Shown: in pieces, positions 33,430 to 45,327 of the stretch
Layout: the number at the start of each line of letters is the position of its first letter
Position numbering within the stretch: the first letter of the stretch is position 1
Assembly (NCBI GenBank): GCA_002803225.1
Contig: NXFV01001411.1
Coordinates: forward strand, 1 to 55,388
Reading direction: 5' to 3'
DNA length: 55,388 bases
Origin: Gamarada debralockiae
Taxonomy: Eukaryota; Ascomycota; Leotiomycetes; Helotiales; Hyphodiscaceae
Made by a program: the position numbers and the translations under genes
The notes under the pieces: model-generated
What the model was told of the DNA's origin: nothing
Database searches by the model: none
What the model saw: the letters and a program-made list of their open reading frames with translations, nothing else

Positions 33430-33947
33430 GCTGTATTTTGCAAACGAGAGTTACAGCACAATTGGATGCCAACGAAGTACTTTGATGTTGAACTCATGAA
33501 ATAGGAGGGGGAAGGATGAGGCACGGCTTGGGCCGGAACGGCTTGTGAATAATGCAAACGTTGCAGGACCCACGAGAATAATTTCCCAGCTAATTCTGAT
33601 GGTCAGAACCATTCACTATGGGTCCTCCAAACGACATCGTGGCCATCCTGGTATTCACTGCCACCCGCAGCATGCGCTGAGAGGGCGGATCCGGAAGCGG
33701 GAGCGGAAGCGGAATGAAAAAGCATACATAAAACGAAACCTTGAACCGACTCAATGCGACTCACCATTCCGCTAGGAATTGGGCGCGCCTACAAAGTGGT
33801 TTTGAGAGGAAGCTTTTGAATTTGAATTGAATAATTTGTCCATCATCAATCATTCATTCTCCTTCGTGATCTATTCGAGACTCAGCCCACGCGATTGATT
33901 GTTCTGCCTCCCACTCGTTTGTATCTCGCGACCTCGCAACAGGCAAG
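33430..33947. promoter_or_regulatory. Shared divergent promoter of IDO and kynureninase
   Basis: 518 bp separate the two start codons. It contains a short purine-rich repeat with three AGCGG units (GGAAGCGGGAGCGGAAGCGG, 33693-33712) and TTGATT/TGATTG steps near the kynureninase start. No known operator can be named from sequence alone. Confidence 0.5.
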
Positions 33948-35465
33948 ATGGGATCCATCGCGACCGAACAACAAAGCCCATTGAAAATGGCAAAACCATC
34001 ATTTCCATCGGAATCAAATACCAAGGAGTATGCGCAATCACTTGATGCGAAGGATCATATGAGATCTTTCCGAGAGAAGTTTATTATTCCGTCGAAAGCC
34101 AATATAAAATCGAAAAAGGTGGCAAAGCCAGGTCTGTTTTAATATACCCGTATTCACGTGACCTTAACTGACTTACAAGGTCTCTCCGAGGAGCCATGCA
34201 TTTATTTCTGTGGAAACTCTCTCGGATTACAACCTCGAGCTGTATCTGAGTATCTCCAAACTCATCTCGATACCTGGTCATCCATCGGTGTTCACGGCCA
34301 TTTTAGAGACCTTGAAGACTCTCCTTTGACACAGTGGCAATTACTGGCCGAGCATGCGTCAAAGCAACAAGCTCCAATTGTTGGAGCGTTGCCATCAGAA
34401 GTTGCAACGATGGGTACATTGACGATGAACCTCCATTTGTTAATGGCCAGTTTTTATACCCCAAAAGCCACCAAGAAAAAGATCATCTTGGACTGGAAGG
34501 CGTTTCCGAGTGATCACTACGCTATTGAATCCCAGATCCGGGGACACGGATATGATCCAACAGAGTGCATGATCATGATTGGCCCTGAAGAAGGAGAGTA
34601 TGAAGTCTCAACTGAGAAGATTCTCTCAGTCATCGACGAACATGCTTCCACCACTGCACTTTTTCTTCTCCCAGGCATCCAATATTACACGGGACAGCTG
34701 TTCGAGATGCAGCGAATCACAAAATATGCTCAATCGAAAGGCATGATCGTGGGATGGGATCTCGCACACGCTGCTGGAAATGTGCCTCTTCAGTTGCATG
34801 ACTGGAATGTGGATTTTGCGGTTTGGTGTACGTACAAGTACATGAATGCAGGGCCAGGAGCAATTGCAGGACTTTATGTTCATGAGAGGCATGGAACAGT
34901 AGACTTCAGCCAGGGAGAGGATAAACCCATCTTCAGACACCGACTATCAGGGTGGTATGGAGGAGACCAAGTTGGTAGATTTAACATGGATAATAGTACG
35001 TTCATATAATCTGTCCGCCCAGTTGTTACTGACTGCCATCCAGAATTCAGACCAAGTCCAGGAGCAAGCGGCTACCAAGTCTCCAATCCCTCGGTTGTCG
35101 ATCTTGCTTCCCTCTGCGGAGCACTTTCAGTTTTCAACCAAACGTCAATGGCCGACCTTCGGAAGAAGTCTGTACAAATCACCGCATATCTCGAGCATCT
35201 GCTCTACGCAGGAACCGAGGAGTCAACCAGAGCATTCCGGATAATCACACCTTCCGATCCCTCCGCACGAGGAACCCAACTGAGTATTTTGTTGAAACCT
35301 GGAAGATTGGACACGTTGTCGGAAATGTTGGAGGAAGCAGGTATTGTTTGTGATAAGAGGAAGCCGGATGTTATTCGGGTTGCTCCCGTACCGTTGTACA
35401 ACACTTATGAGGATGTGTGGAATTTTGTTCGGATATTTAAAGCAGCTTTGGCAAAGTGTGAATAG
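33948..35465 (+). CDS. BNA5: Kynureninase (PLP-dependent)
   Basis: Three exons (33948-34131, 34180-34995, 35044-35465; two 48-nt introns) give 473 residues, the usual size. After a variable N-terminus come [19 protein letters not shown], the phosphate-binding [14 protein letters not shown] region, [36 protein letters not shown] with the PLP-contacting Asp, and [20 protein letters not shown] with the Schiff-base Lys (about 281). [20 protein letters not shown] spans the second intron and is conserved. The enzyme cleaves kynurenine or 3-hydroxykynurenine to (hydroxy)anthranilate and alanine. With the divergent IDO it covers two non-adjacent steps of tryptophan degradation. Formamidase and kynurenine monooxygenase are not in the window. 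Intact. Confidence 0.96.
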
Positions 35466-35768
35466 AGATAGAATGGATTGGATTACGATTATTGAACGTC
35501 AAGCTCATGAGAACAGAACTGTTGCGTCTTAAACCATATTCATCTGAACGGAAGTGTCAGCCTTGTTCAGCCTCGTCTCCGCATTCGGTTGTTTTTATCC
35601 TCGGCATTAAACCGGGGCGAAAGAGAGAAGCTTCGATCCACGTCACTCGAGTCAATGCATAATCAGCAACATGATCTGCCACCATCCTTTCCCCTCCATC
35701 TATAATTCACTTGAAATCCCCTACAAACTTTATCACCAGCCAATTGATTGAAAAGGCCAACTGTCAAA

Positions 35769-36954
35769 ATGCCGAAAGCAATCACCATGCAGCAGATTGA
35801 GGGGAAGCCTGGCAAGGTGTACTACCCGTAAGCTTTCCTCGCAGTAGTGAAAATTACATTCTAACGGCAATTATTTTCCTACAGACTCTCCATCAATAAC
35901 GTTCCCGCCCCAAGCCCAGGTCCAAACGACCTCGTAGTCGAAATCCATGCCGCAGCCCTCAACCACCGGGATCTCTTCCTCCGGCAACATCTCTACCCCG
36001 CGCCCTCCTTCGAAGTTCCTCTTCTCGCAGACGGTTACGGTGTTGTTACCGGCGTCGGCAGTTCTGCCTCCAAGTCCTGGATCGGAAAAAAAGTCATCCT
36101 GACTCCCGGTCGCGGATGGAAGGATTCACCCTATGGCCCTGAATCGCCAAAGGGATATCAGATCTTGGGCGGCACCTCGACAATTCCCCTCGGCACTGCG
36201 CAGGAAGTTGTCTGTGTGGAAGAAGATGAGGTTGAGCTCGCGCCTGAACATTTGACACCTGCTGAGGCCGCGGCGCTTCCGCTGACGGGGTTGACTGGGT
36301 GGAGGGCTTTGATGAGTAAGAGTGGTAATGCGGAGAAAGGGAGGAATATACTGGTTACGGGTATTGGTGGAGGTGTGGCGTTGAATGTGTTGCAATTTTC
36401 TGTGGCGTTGGGTGCCAATACATATGTGACAAGTAGTGGTGAAGAGAAGATTGAGAAGGCGAAGCAGATGGGAGCGAAGGGTGGTGTTAGCTACAAGGCT
36501 GATGCTTGGGAGAAGGATTTGAAAAAAATGCTGCCCAAAGACAGGCCGTATATTGATGCCATCATTGACGGGGCTGGTGGAAATATTATCGCCAAGGCGG
36601 TAAGGCTTCTAAAGGTATGTTTTATTTGATAGTATAGAAAACGAGAGCTGACATGTCTAGCCTGGCGGAGTCATTGTGCAATATGGAATGACCGTGGCTC
36701 CAAAGATGGACTGGTTGATAAACGCGGTTCTCCTGAATCTCGATCTTCGAGGCTCGACCATGGGATCGAGGAAGGAATTCAAGGATATGGTTGCATTTGT
36801 GAACGAGAAAAAGATCAAGCCCGTCGTTTCGAGGGTAGTGAAGGGCTTGGACAATCTTAAGGAGATCGAGACTTTGTTTGATGATATGAAGACGGGGTCG
36901 CAGTTTGGCAAGTTGGTTATCACGATTGGTGGTGGTCCTTCCAATAAGTTGTAG
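35769..36954 (+). CDS. MDR-family NADPH-dependent oxidoreductase (quinone reductase-like)
   Basis: Three exons (35769-35827, 35885-36614, 36661-36954; introns 57 and 46 nt) give 360 residues. The N-terminal GroES-like domain reads ALNHRDLFLRQHLYPAPSFE, then VPLLADGYGVVTGVGS. There is no four-Cys structural zinc loop, which fits the quinone-reductase/YogA-type branch rather than classical alcohol dehydrogenases. The nucleotide-binding fold has TGWRALMSKSGN and ILVTGIGGGVALNVLQFSVA, followed by DAIIDGAGGN and PGGVIVQYGMT. Substrate cannot be inferred. It lies about 300 bp downstream of kynureninase in the same direction, so it could serve the same pathway or be a general detoxifying reductase. 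Confidence 0.92.
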
Positions 36955-37950
36955 ACTAGATCTGGGGTATGTGGCTGCTAAGGTCGTTTTCTTCGAGATA
37001 TAGCATAATTGGGACCAAACTCTGAAGTGCCTTGTCACTTGTGTTTAGTTTTTCATGAGATGAATATCTCAGATGTGCTCTGTCTACTTCGCACAATTAT
37101 TGTATGCGGAAGGAAATTTCCAGTCTAGACTGTACTCCGTTTTTTCCTCCTCATGACGTAACTTTCCAGATAATTCTACAATTTGGGAATTAAAGTAAAA
37201 ACCGCCCTCCAGTCCATCAGTGTCGACTTGAATTGTCTCCTTCCAAATTTGATTCAGCCATCCAGCGCAACCGGGAAGCGCTTATACTCGCATGTCGCCA
37301 CACCACAGAATCTATATTAATAATATTATTAGGTGGATATTTATAAAACGAATAGGGAGATAAGAAGTTATTATATTGTTCTATCTAACCTATTTAGGCT
37401 ACTCGGTTAGTTCGTTTTTACTATTACTGTCTGGTTTAGCGCGATGCTAGATACTACTACTCAGAGCCTATTCCCTGTGTCTTTACTTCTATATGGAAGT
37501 GCTAGTGTTGCAATTTACCAATATATATATATATAATTTAATTTACTAATTTATTTATTTTTTAAATAAAAGACGACTGCTTTCAGGTCTTTCATGGACT
37601 CGGAAAAGACTGTGTAATGGGTTGATTTTTGGCTATATTTTCTATCTTTCGCAGCTGTATTATTAGCCTCATTACTTAGAAACCCGTCTTTCGATAGCTT
37701 TAATTCAACCCTTATATTATTAATCAGACACTCTCAGCTAGTAAGAATACTCAGATCTAAAGGGTCCTGCTGAAATGAGGTTAATCAGTACTAATGACCC
37801 GTAGCAGCGATTAGTACGTGTTATACTCGTAAGCGAAGGGATAAACCCAGGAGCTCTGAGATCGGTCAACTTAGTGCCATCGAAATAAACAGATAATGGG
37901 ATTTCGTCTCTGTGGCAGCTATGAGTTGACACCTGATCCTGGACCGAGTT
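36955..37950. other. AT-rich intergenic with a dispersed repeat copy
   Basis: Holds copy B of the 45-bp repeat (37262-37306), followed by about 400 bp of very AT-rich sequence with an (AT)n run near 37521-37534. Probably transposon debris. Confidence 0.5.
37262..37306 (-). repeat. 45-bp dispersed repeat, copy B
   Basis: Starts CCAGCGCAACCGGGAAGCGC and ends TCGCCACACCAC. It is the reverse complement of 24405-24449 with two mismatches (43/45), 12.8 kb away. The AT-rich stretch on its right side suggests it is one end of an element. Confidence 0.85.
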
Positions 37951-38422
37951 ATGTCGATGGACTCTCGTCAAAAGGTCACAATGAAAATTCAGGTTCTTCT
38001 ACCACAGACACATCCCAGTGGAGAAGCCGAAGAGCCTGAAATAGATATGGGATCTCTTGCCTTGGACTACAAAAATTTCACGCTACTACAAAGAAATGTA
38101 TGGAGATGGTTACAAACAGTCAGCAATGGAAGGCCTCGAGAAGGCCAGCGAATTGAAAGAGGTAGAAGAAGCCGCGCAAGTCGCTGTTGAGTGAGTAGAG
38201 GTGACGTACGATGATTCTGGTGAGGGACCCGATTCAGAGGAAAGACTGGCACTGTTTGGAATGCTGCACTCAGCTGATGAAACATCCGGGAAGCCCTTTT
38301 TGGAGGGTTTGGTCTCACGGCAGATTGGATCAGAGAAGAAGTACATGAAGATTGGCTATTTTTGGTCGGGGAATTCGCGCATCTTTGGCAATACCCTAAG
38401 AGTTGAATTGGCACTTGTCTAA
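37951..38422 (+). pseudogene. Relic of an unrecognised acidic protein
   Basis: ATG 37951 opens MSMDSRQKVTMKIQVLLPQT...DMGSLALDYKNF, after which the natural reading switches frame to YKEMYGDGYKQSAMEGLEKA, SELKEVEEAAQVAVE. A TGA follows, then the same frame continues as VEVTYDDSGEGPDSEERLAL and FGMLHSADETSGKP to 38422. The run of Glu/Ala/Lys suggests a helical acidic protein. Frame switch plus internal stop point to decay or an unplaced intron. No family recognised. Confidence 0.4.
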
Positions 38423-38578
38423 ATCTCTTTCGAGGTCTTTTCATCTCGAGACAGAGGGAGGGAGAGAGCTATGGGCGGTGAGGAGAGATCAATTCTTTAA
38501 ATTGCTCAGGTTGAATTGAAGGACTGGTAGAGTTGAGATGATCTATCAAAATTCGAAGGGTCTTTCAAAATGGAACTC

Positions 38579-39341
38579 TCACTGAGCCACCAATGACACA
38601 GTGAACGAAGTAATCCCATCAAGACTTTCCAATTTCTTCTTCAAAGTTTTGACTGCTGTCTCTTCCAAGATATTCTCGCGTACCTGGACCTGTCAGCTAT
38701 TGCACCTTCTAATCTTCTTCAGATGCGACTATTTCTGAAACTGAAAGACTTACGTCAACTCCCTCCCAGCCTACAACACCCAAGAATAACGCCTGCTCAA
38801 GATTGAGACTCGTGCCACTCAAAGACAGCACACCGGGTAAGCTACATTCAACTGCAGTAATGAAAGACCGCCAAATTTCTCTAACCACCTCGACATCATT
38901 CCCACCACTTCCAATCTTGATGCGAAACACCTCAGTCAAAGGACTGGAGAACGCTGCAATAGGGCTTAAATCCGTATCAAATATCTGCGGCTGAGGAGGG
39001 GCAGTGACAAGTGGTTTCACCTGAGCACCAAATGCCTGGAACTCAGGACTGACTAAGAAGTCGTAGAAGTGTTGAGCCGTTTCCCACTCTGTCTCGCCGA
39101 AATTAGTACTTGTACGCACTGCATAAGGATGGAAGGGGAGTTGACCTAAACCAAGGACATATTTCACAGCTGACTGGACGTTCTCCCCATTTTCGGTGAG
39201 CATCGGGGCAATGAATTGCCTTTTGAACCCTTGCGCTGAACTGAGTGCTTTGGTCAAGGTCGGTTGCATCGTTCCTTCGAATATTGAGCGCGTCGACTCA
39301 TCCTGTTTGAGTGACGGTGTGACTATTTCGGTGATTGGCAT
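38579..39341 (-). CDS. Hypothetical protein, probable dimeric alpha/beta-barrel (ABM/Dabb-like) fold
   Basis: Two exons on the minus strand (39341-38754, 38689-38579) joined by a 64-nt intron (GTAAGT to CTGACAG) give 232 residues. Splicing yields GWEGVDVQVRENILEETAVK and ends KLESLDGITSFTVSLVAQ. Two halves look alike: each has a polar strand, a helix with EWETAQHFYDFLVSPEFQAF or VREIWRSFITAVE character, and a strand such as FLGVVGWEGVD. That resembles proteins built of two ferredoxin-like barrels (antibiotic-biosynthesis monooxygenase/stress-responsive type). The structural call is an inference from pattern only. It lies between the kynureninase/MDR pair and the Zn2Cys6 regulator, so a metabolic role is possible. 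Confidence 0.75.
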
Positions 39342-39904
39342 GTTCGAACAAAATTCGGGGGTTTTCTGGATAGGAAAGGGTTGATTGAGAAATATTGAAG
39401 GGAATTATGATTTTAATTTTGATTTTTATACAACTTTGTAGCTCGGTTTCACAGGCAATGGTTTGAATGGGACTGCTTAACAATCTTCTATGTCAAGATG
39501 CTTTGCGGAGTATACTCGAGCAAAACTCCGCCCTTGGCCCACAGAAAAGTTGTCACATTCGGGTCAGAAAACTGTTCTGCATCAGATAGGCCCAGCCCTG
39601 CCGCACATCAAGTAACCCCCCTGCCCGACCCCTGGATCCGCCCGTGCATCTGCAGATCTAAGAATCACGTGGGAGCGGAATTCCGCAAAAAGTGGGGTTT
39701 CAGACTTCGGGAAACAATGCTGCTTACTCACCAAGTCAGCTTACTGGTTGTCCTGTGCGAGCAGATGTGCCAACTTAAACTTAAAACCAGCTCCGCAGGT
39801 CGAGAGTTGTAGCGTTGATTGTCTGGGCATGGAATTCCGCTACCTTGACAGTATCTGCACTTCCTTGAACCGCTTCTTTGACGGATTCCTGATTGTTTGT
39901 ATTC
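39342..39904. other. Divergent intergenic region
   Basis: Separates the barrel-like protein (minus) from the Zn2Cys6 gene (plus), so it probably holds both promoters. No specific site recognised. Confidence 0.45.
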
Positions 39905-41099
39905 ATGGCGAACAATAGTCCAGTGGCTTTAGTTCACCGCAGTGCGACTAGGCGAAAAGCTTGTAGCGGGTGTGTGAAGGCGAAGAGGAGATGTGACCTG
40001 ACTCTCCCCGGATGTACGAGATGTAGAACGAGGAACTTGAGATGTGTCTATGTGAGTCGATTCGGATCTTATGGCGGGAATCAAAAAGTCCAGGATTGAT
40101 GGGTAATAGGTTGATTGCAAAGAATTGGGAAGGAGGAGTTCTGAACACGAGAGGAATCCCGCGATGTCGAGTTCGGGTCCCTCGTCCAGAGGGGTATCTC
40201 CAGGTGCCTTATTCCCAGTGAACCCCCCCGATTCCGCCAGCCCCGTGGACCCATGGCTTGAAATAGCCACAAGCATCGACAGCATGACCTCCTTGGATGT
40301 GCCGTTCCACTCGTTTTGGTTTCCCGAGCACGGAACCCTTAGCAATCGGCAGGTCGGTTACATGGTGGCACAATTCAAGGCCTCCATCAAATCATTCGTC
40401 CTGGATAATCAGACACCGTTTATCCACCCACTCCTCTACCAGGGAACGGTACCCAATGTCTACCAAGACGCATTAGGAGTCTGCAGCCTCTACATTCAGA
40501 AAACGCCTCGAAACCGAGATTCGATCTTCCGCATGCTGGACTGCAAATTGGCTGCCCTAGTCCAAGCTTCAGCCTCATTCTACAAAGTAGAAGATAATCT
40601 CCTCGCACTACAAGCCCTAATCCTTTATCAAGTGATCCGCCTCTTCGACGGAGATGTACGACAGCGCGCGAACGCAGAACGGCATCTCGGGCTTCTTGAT
40701 TCTTGGACCCTGCGCTTGCAGCAGAATTATTTCCAAGCTCTAGAAACACCTGGCACGGAATCCGAGTATGATCACTGGGTTCTGGTCGAAAGCATCAGGA
40801 GAACAACTATGCTTTCGGTGGTGCTGAGGAGTTTGTATTGTGCGATGAAAGATGGGTATTGTGAGCTTGTGCCGTTACTTTGCACGTTGCCTGTTTCAAA
40901 TAGCGGGCGTTTGTGGAAGACGTCGGAGATAGAGTGGAGGGAGCGGGCTGTCAGGGATGCGGGGAATGACGTGTTGACGTATGCGGAGTTCACGGAGGAG
41001 TGGAATGCAGGGAATATCAAGGGCGTTGATGAGTATGAGAAGTTGTTGCTGGTTACTTGCCGGCACGCGAATGGAACTGGAGACTTCCAGGCTGAATGA
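39905..41099 (+). CDS. Zn2Cys6 transcription factor
   Basis: Two exons (39905-40051, 40110-41099; 58-nt intron with GTGAGT) give 378 residues. The binuclear cluster occupies residues 20-47 with the exact spacing C-x2-C-x6-C-x5/6-C-x2-C-x6-C (CSGCVKAKRRCDL...GCTRCRTRNLRC), preceded by a basic RRK. The intron falls just after the last Cys, a common place in this family. The rest is a mainly helical region (MLDCKLAALVQASASFYKVE, LLALQALILYQVIRLFDGD, WVLVESIRRTTMLSVVLRSL) of the type seen in cluster-linked regulators. It is shorter than many Gal4-type factors but complete. Its place beside IDO, kynureninase and the oxidoreductase makes it a candidate regulator of that block; this is inference. 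Confidence 0.93.
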
Positions 41100-41263
41100 A
41101 TTATATGGTCGATGGGTCAAAGTGGGACATTTCGGAAATATGGACCATCGCAGCAAAAGAATTGCTGACGGTGATGGAAGACTGCTCATGTACTTTAGAT
41201 TTCATATCGCCATTCGCCCAATGAAGCATACAATTGTGCAAGTACCGGTCGCCTCACCATGAC

Positions 41264-44200
41264 CTACTTTCTCCTTTTCCCACCCCCATCACCTTCGGTA
41301 TCCGCCCGCCGTTTCTTCCCTTCCTTCCGCCAATATTCCCGCTTCTCCTTCTTCTCTCGCTGGTCGCGCATTTCCGCATTCTCAGCAACCTTCTTTCTGT
41401 AAACCTTCCTCTTCTCCTCTTTCGCCGCTCTTCGCTTCGCAACCTTCTCGTTCCGCAATGTCATGACCTTCTGCATCAAATCTCTTGCTTTCTTCTCCTC
41501 TCCACCCAAGATCACAGCCCGCTTTTGCATGTAAGTCGGCTTGCTCTGTTTCTTCATTTGCGTGATCTGGCTCTTGTACGGTAATTCCGCCGCCAAGGCT
41601 CGTGGGACTCGGAGAGGGTTGAAGTGACGGGTCACTCGCTCGACGGGTTTGTACAAGCTGTTCTTCTGCTGCGGAGTGGCGATATTCTCATCACGGCGAA
41701 TTTCGCCAGTCAACCGCATACCAGACCACCCAATGAGATTGGTAACGGGGTTGTAGAAGCGATGAGGGCGGACGGGATACCAGGCACGGAGAAATACGAT
41801 GTCACTCATGAGGATTTTGTCTTCGAAAGTCGCGCGAAAGTGGCCATCGGGCTTGCTGAGAGCTTTCTTGATTTGTCCGCGGATACCAGAGACAGTCTTG
41901 ATGGATGCGCCCTCAAATTTGGCGATCTCGACGGCACTGGTGAACATGTCGCGGATGAAAGCGGTGTTTTTAAAGATCCTGTATGGCGTACCGGTCAATT
42001 TGAGTTTCTTGACGATTTCAGGGGCTTCGTCAACGTCCAGAACCGTCCCTGTGGCTGCAACTCGGAAGCCTGGATTCTTGGATGAGAAGGATTGGTAACA
42101 TGAGAAACTGGTGCTGGGTGCGACGAGGGGTCCATAGAAGGTACCAAAACAATGCATATGCTCTGGAGTGTATTTGAGCATGCGATTGCGGGTTCGATTG
42201 TCGGATGTACTGTAGATCGGCATTGTTTGGAATCGGCGCCAGCCCAGAGAGAAGATGAGGGGATCGTTGGTCTTCAGGATCTTCTTGTGCCATCGATGTC
42301 GCTTGATCCTGACTTGGACAAAGCCGTACCGATCTTCCGTGGCAGAGAGCCCACCAACGATAATTGGCATTCGTGGGTTGAATTGTGTGACAAATTCTGA
42401 TGCAACACCTTCGATGACAATCTTGGCGTACATTCCTGCTCGATACCCTTCAACACTAACCCGTTGGCTGTCGTCCAGGACTTCGAATTCAGCTTTGTTG
42501 ATGTTGAGCTGCTTTTGGATCTGAGCTTTCTGCGCATCGTACCAATCATCTTCTCCAAATTCCTCCTCCTCTCCGCCCTCGCGTCTATCATTCGCTTTGT
42601 CGTTATTGAACCCCTCTCGATCTTCTTCCTCAAATCGCAGCTTGAGCTCTTCTTTCCTCCTCGCGTTCTTCTCACGTTCAGCCTCGATATCGTCAGGCTT
42701 GGTCTCCTCATCAGCTTCCAGATCCTGGAATTCTCCGTCTCCTTCGTCATCCTCGTCATCCTCTCCATCTTCGTCCTCATCACTGCCGTCATCATTTGAG
42801 GTCTTCTCTTTCAGTAAGTCTGCAGTTGCAAACCGTCGTCGTAGGGCTTTGATGTTTTCTTCGCCGGACCACTTGTTCTCCAAGGCATCGTAGTCGAGAA
42901 TAGGAATTGCTCGATCTTCAAAATGCTCATCGGCTTTCTCCTGGCCGGATTTCTTGAAGAAATACTCGTCGTCAGACTCCTCAATGTTCTCTTCTGCCTC
43001 CTCGAGTTCTCCTTTCCATCTCTGCAGTACCTCTGATGGAGTTAGCGATTCATCATACATCAGCTTCGCAAGATCCGTGGTTCGGTATGATCTCTTTTGG
43101 TTATGGAGTTTTCGTGCTGTCTCCAACATCTTGTCCTTCCACCGCGCTGCTCCATCGTCTTCGTCTTCCGCCTCGTCATCACACTCATCTCCGGATAGAG
43201 AGCCGAGATCAGAGTCGCTGTCTGCAAATGCAATATCGCCCCCAACTCCGTCATCAGCATTCCGGAATGCATTCCCCAACTTCTCCTCAGAAATCTCTGC
43301 TTCGTCTTCAGAATCAAATTCTTCACCACTGACAAATCCTTCTTCATCAGCAGGCCCTTCGCCTTCGGACCCTTCATCACGTTCAACAAATCTCGCCGAA
43401 CGTGGCTGCTTCCGGCCAGTGTCTTCATCTTCGGGGACAGACGTGATGGCGCCACCTCCACCGAACAATTGAAGGCCTTCCTCGGTCTCACCTAGCAGCT
43501 TTCTTTCACCCTGCAGACCGATAATCAGCTCTTCTCCCTCTCCTCGGTCCTGATCATCTGCATCCTTGTCGAAATTAAATCCCTTCTCTCGCGTGATCCA
43601 AATAGTATCTCCATCGATTTTCAATCCGCTCTTGTCGGACATTGGTGCATGGAGTTTCTTTTCTTTTTCGTCCAGCCGCCTCCTCCCAGTCTTTCCAGTA
43701 GCTTTCGCAATTGCTTGATCCATATATGGGGTCGGACATGGATCTGGCAGAGCTTCCATAGCTGAAATTGAATAATCACCCAATCCAGGAATATGTATTC
43801 TCTGCCCTTGCGCCGCAAAATTTGTTCCTCGTAGATACCCAGACAAGACCACAGTTCGATCGCATTTTGGATCTTCCTCAATCTTCGTGGGGTGTGTAAC
43901 GTCTCGGAAGCTGTCGATAATTGTGTATGGATGGGAATTCCTCCAAATCAGTGGCCGTGGGTTCTTCATGACGGAAATGAATCTTGAGAGGTTGTGTATT
44001 TCGCGGTCGGGGTATCTTCCATTAATGACTCCAGACAAATAAAATAAATGTGCGCCTTGGTATAATTCGCTCCAAAACCTGTTCTTAAGTCGTTTCTTCG
44101 CGTCCTTCAACGTTTGAGGTTTGCGGAAGAGGTCGAGATGTGTGAGGATTCCGAAGACATTTCCTGGCATACCGCTAGATGCCAATATATTCAAGAATTC

Positions 44201-44746
44201 CATGGTCTCCATCTCGAAGCCAAAGTTCCCATCGATCATCAGTAGCACTATGTCCGCCACCTTCGACATGTCCACCATGGCCTCGAGTTCGTTCGGACAT
44301 TCTACAAATGTCAATCGTTGGCGCTTCGACGTAACAACCGTTATGGGTCCTTGGGGGTTTGAGAGAGTTTCTTTTGCATATCTTTTGACCAGAGATTTGA
44401 GGAGGGTAGTCTTTCCAACGCCTGGAGGACCAACGATGGTGACGAGTCGTGGGGGAGGTTCTTCTGGTACGCGATCGACTTGGGGAACATGGAGTCGTTT
44501 TTCTTTGATCTGATGAAAGCGTCAGCAGGCTCCCAAGAAACTCCCCTCCCTTGTGCTCCTACATCATGCGATCGTGCAGCAGACTTTGCCAGGCGTCCTG
44601 GGTTTGCGAAGCTGAATGCCTTTGGATTGCGATCTAGAAGAGTGGTTAGTTTCTGCCAGCGTCGCAATTGTTGAGATTTACAAACCTCCCGTATGCTTCT
44701 TCTTCTCTCTCGAGGGCCTATGAGGCCTATGAGTCTGTTGCTCCAT
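41264..44746 (-). CDS. BMS1: Ribosome-biogenesis GTPase Bms1
   Basis: Three exons on the minus strand (44746-44686, 44633-44563, 44509-41264; introns 52 and 53 nt) give 1125 residues. The N-terminus MEQQTHRPHRPSREKKKHTG then DRNPKAFSFANPGRLAKSAA is characteristic. The P-loop GPPGVGKT is at about 71-78, followed by ITVVTSKRQRLTFVECPNEL and VADIVLLMIDGNFGFEMET. The centre is very acidic (EDEDGEDDEDDEGDGEF). The C-terminal half has the Bms1/Tsr1 domain with FGTFYGPLVAPSTSFSCYQS and IVFLRAWYPVRPHRFYNPVT, ending in a Lys/Arg-rich tail. Bms1 is a nucleolar GTPase that brings Rcl1 into the small-subunit processome for 18S rRNA maturation and is essential in yeast. Intact. Confidence 0.97.
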
Positions 44747-45327
44747 GGTTGATCAGGTAATGTTGTCGAATTGCATCCTCGCTGAATTCGAGGTCAACTT
44801 TCAATTTTTCCCTCAAGATCCAAAATATTTCAAGTCGGTCAATAATTTTCCCGAGGTGGCGCTAGTCACTAGCGTAGATCTTATCGCTTATCAAATCGAA
44901 AGGCACGTGATGGTAACTCCATGACGAGACGAATCCCTTTCTGGGACGGGAGTACATCGAAAAGGAGCTACATTTCGAGCAAGTATATTTTTATATCTAG
45001 TAGTTCGGAATACGGTGATGGATAAATTATTCCCTCAGCATTTTCGTGGCCCATTGTAGGGTTGAACGCGTCTTAACATGTCAAAATGACGTACACCACG
45101 GTCCCATATTTTTCAGGCTGCCTCATGTCACGGCAGCAACCCCTCCTCGGAGTGGTACGTGGGGCATCAGCCACAACGGTGTTTCCAAGATAATAAAGTG
45201 CCTTTTCCATTCATTCCATCCAACTTTCGTCTCTTCACATTCGATTCTGACTTAAACCGTTTTTCAATTCAACCACATAACGTTTCTTCAACACCCCTTT
45301 GCTGTTCAATTAGAGCTTCCATTCAGC
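44747..45327. promoter_or_regulatory. Divergent promoter of BMS1 and the Pbi2-type gene
   Basis: 581 bp between start codons. A perfect inverted repeat CGCTAGT-C-ACTAGCG lies at 44860-44874. A long pyrimidine-rich leader precedes the Pbi2 start. No known factor site can be named. Confidence 0.45.

Noticed and set aside
42464..43472. Long Ser- and hydrophobic-rich plus-strand frames
   Set aside because: Antisense shadows of the acidic Glu/Asp-rich centre of BMS1.
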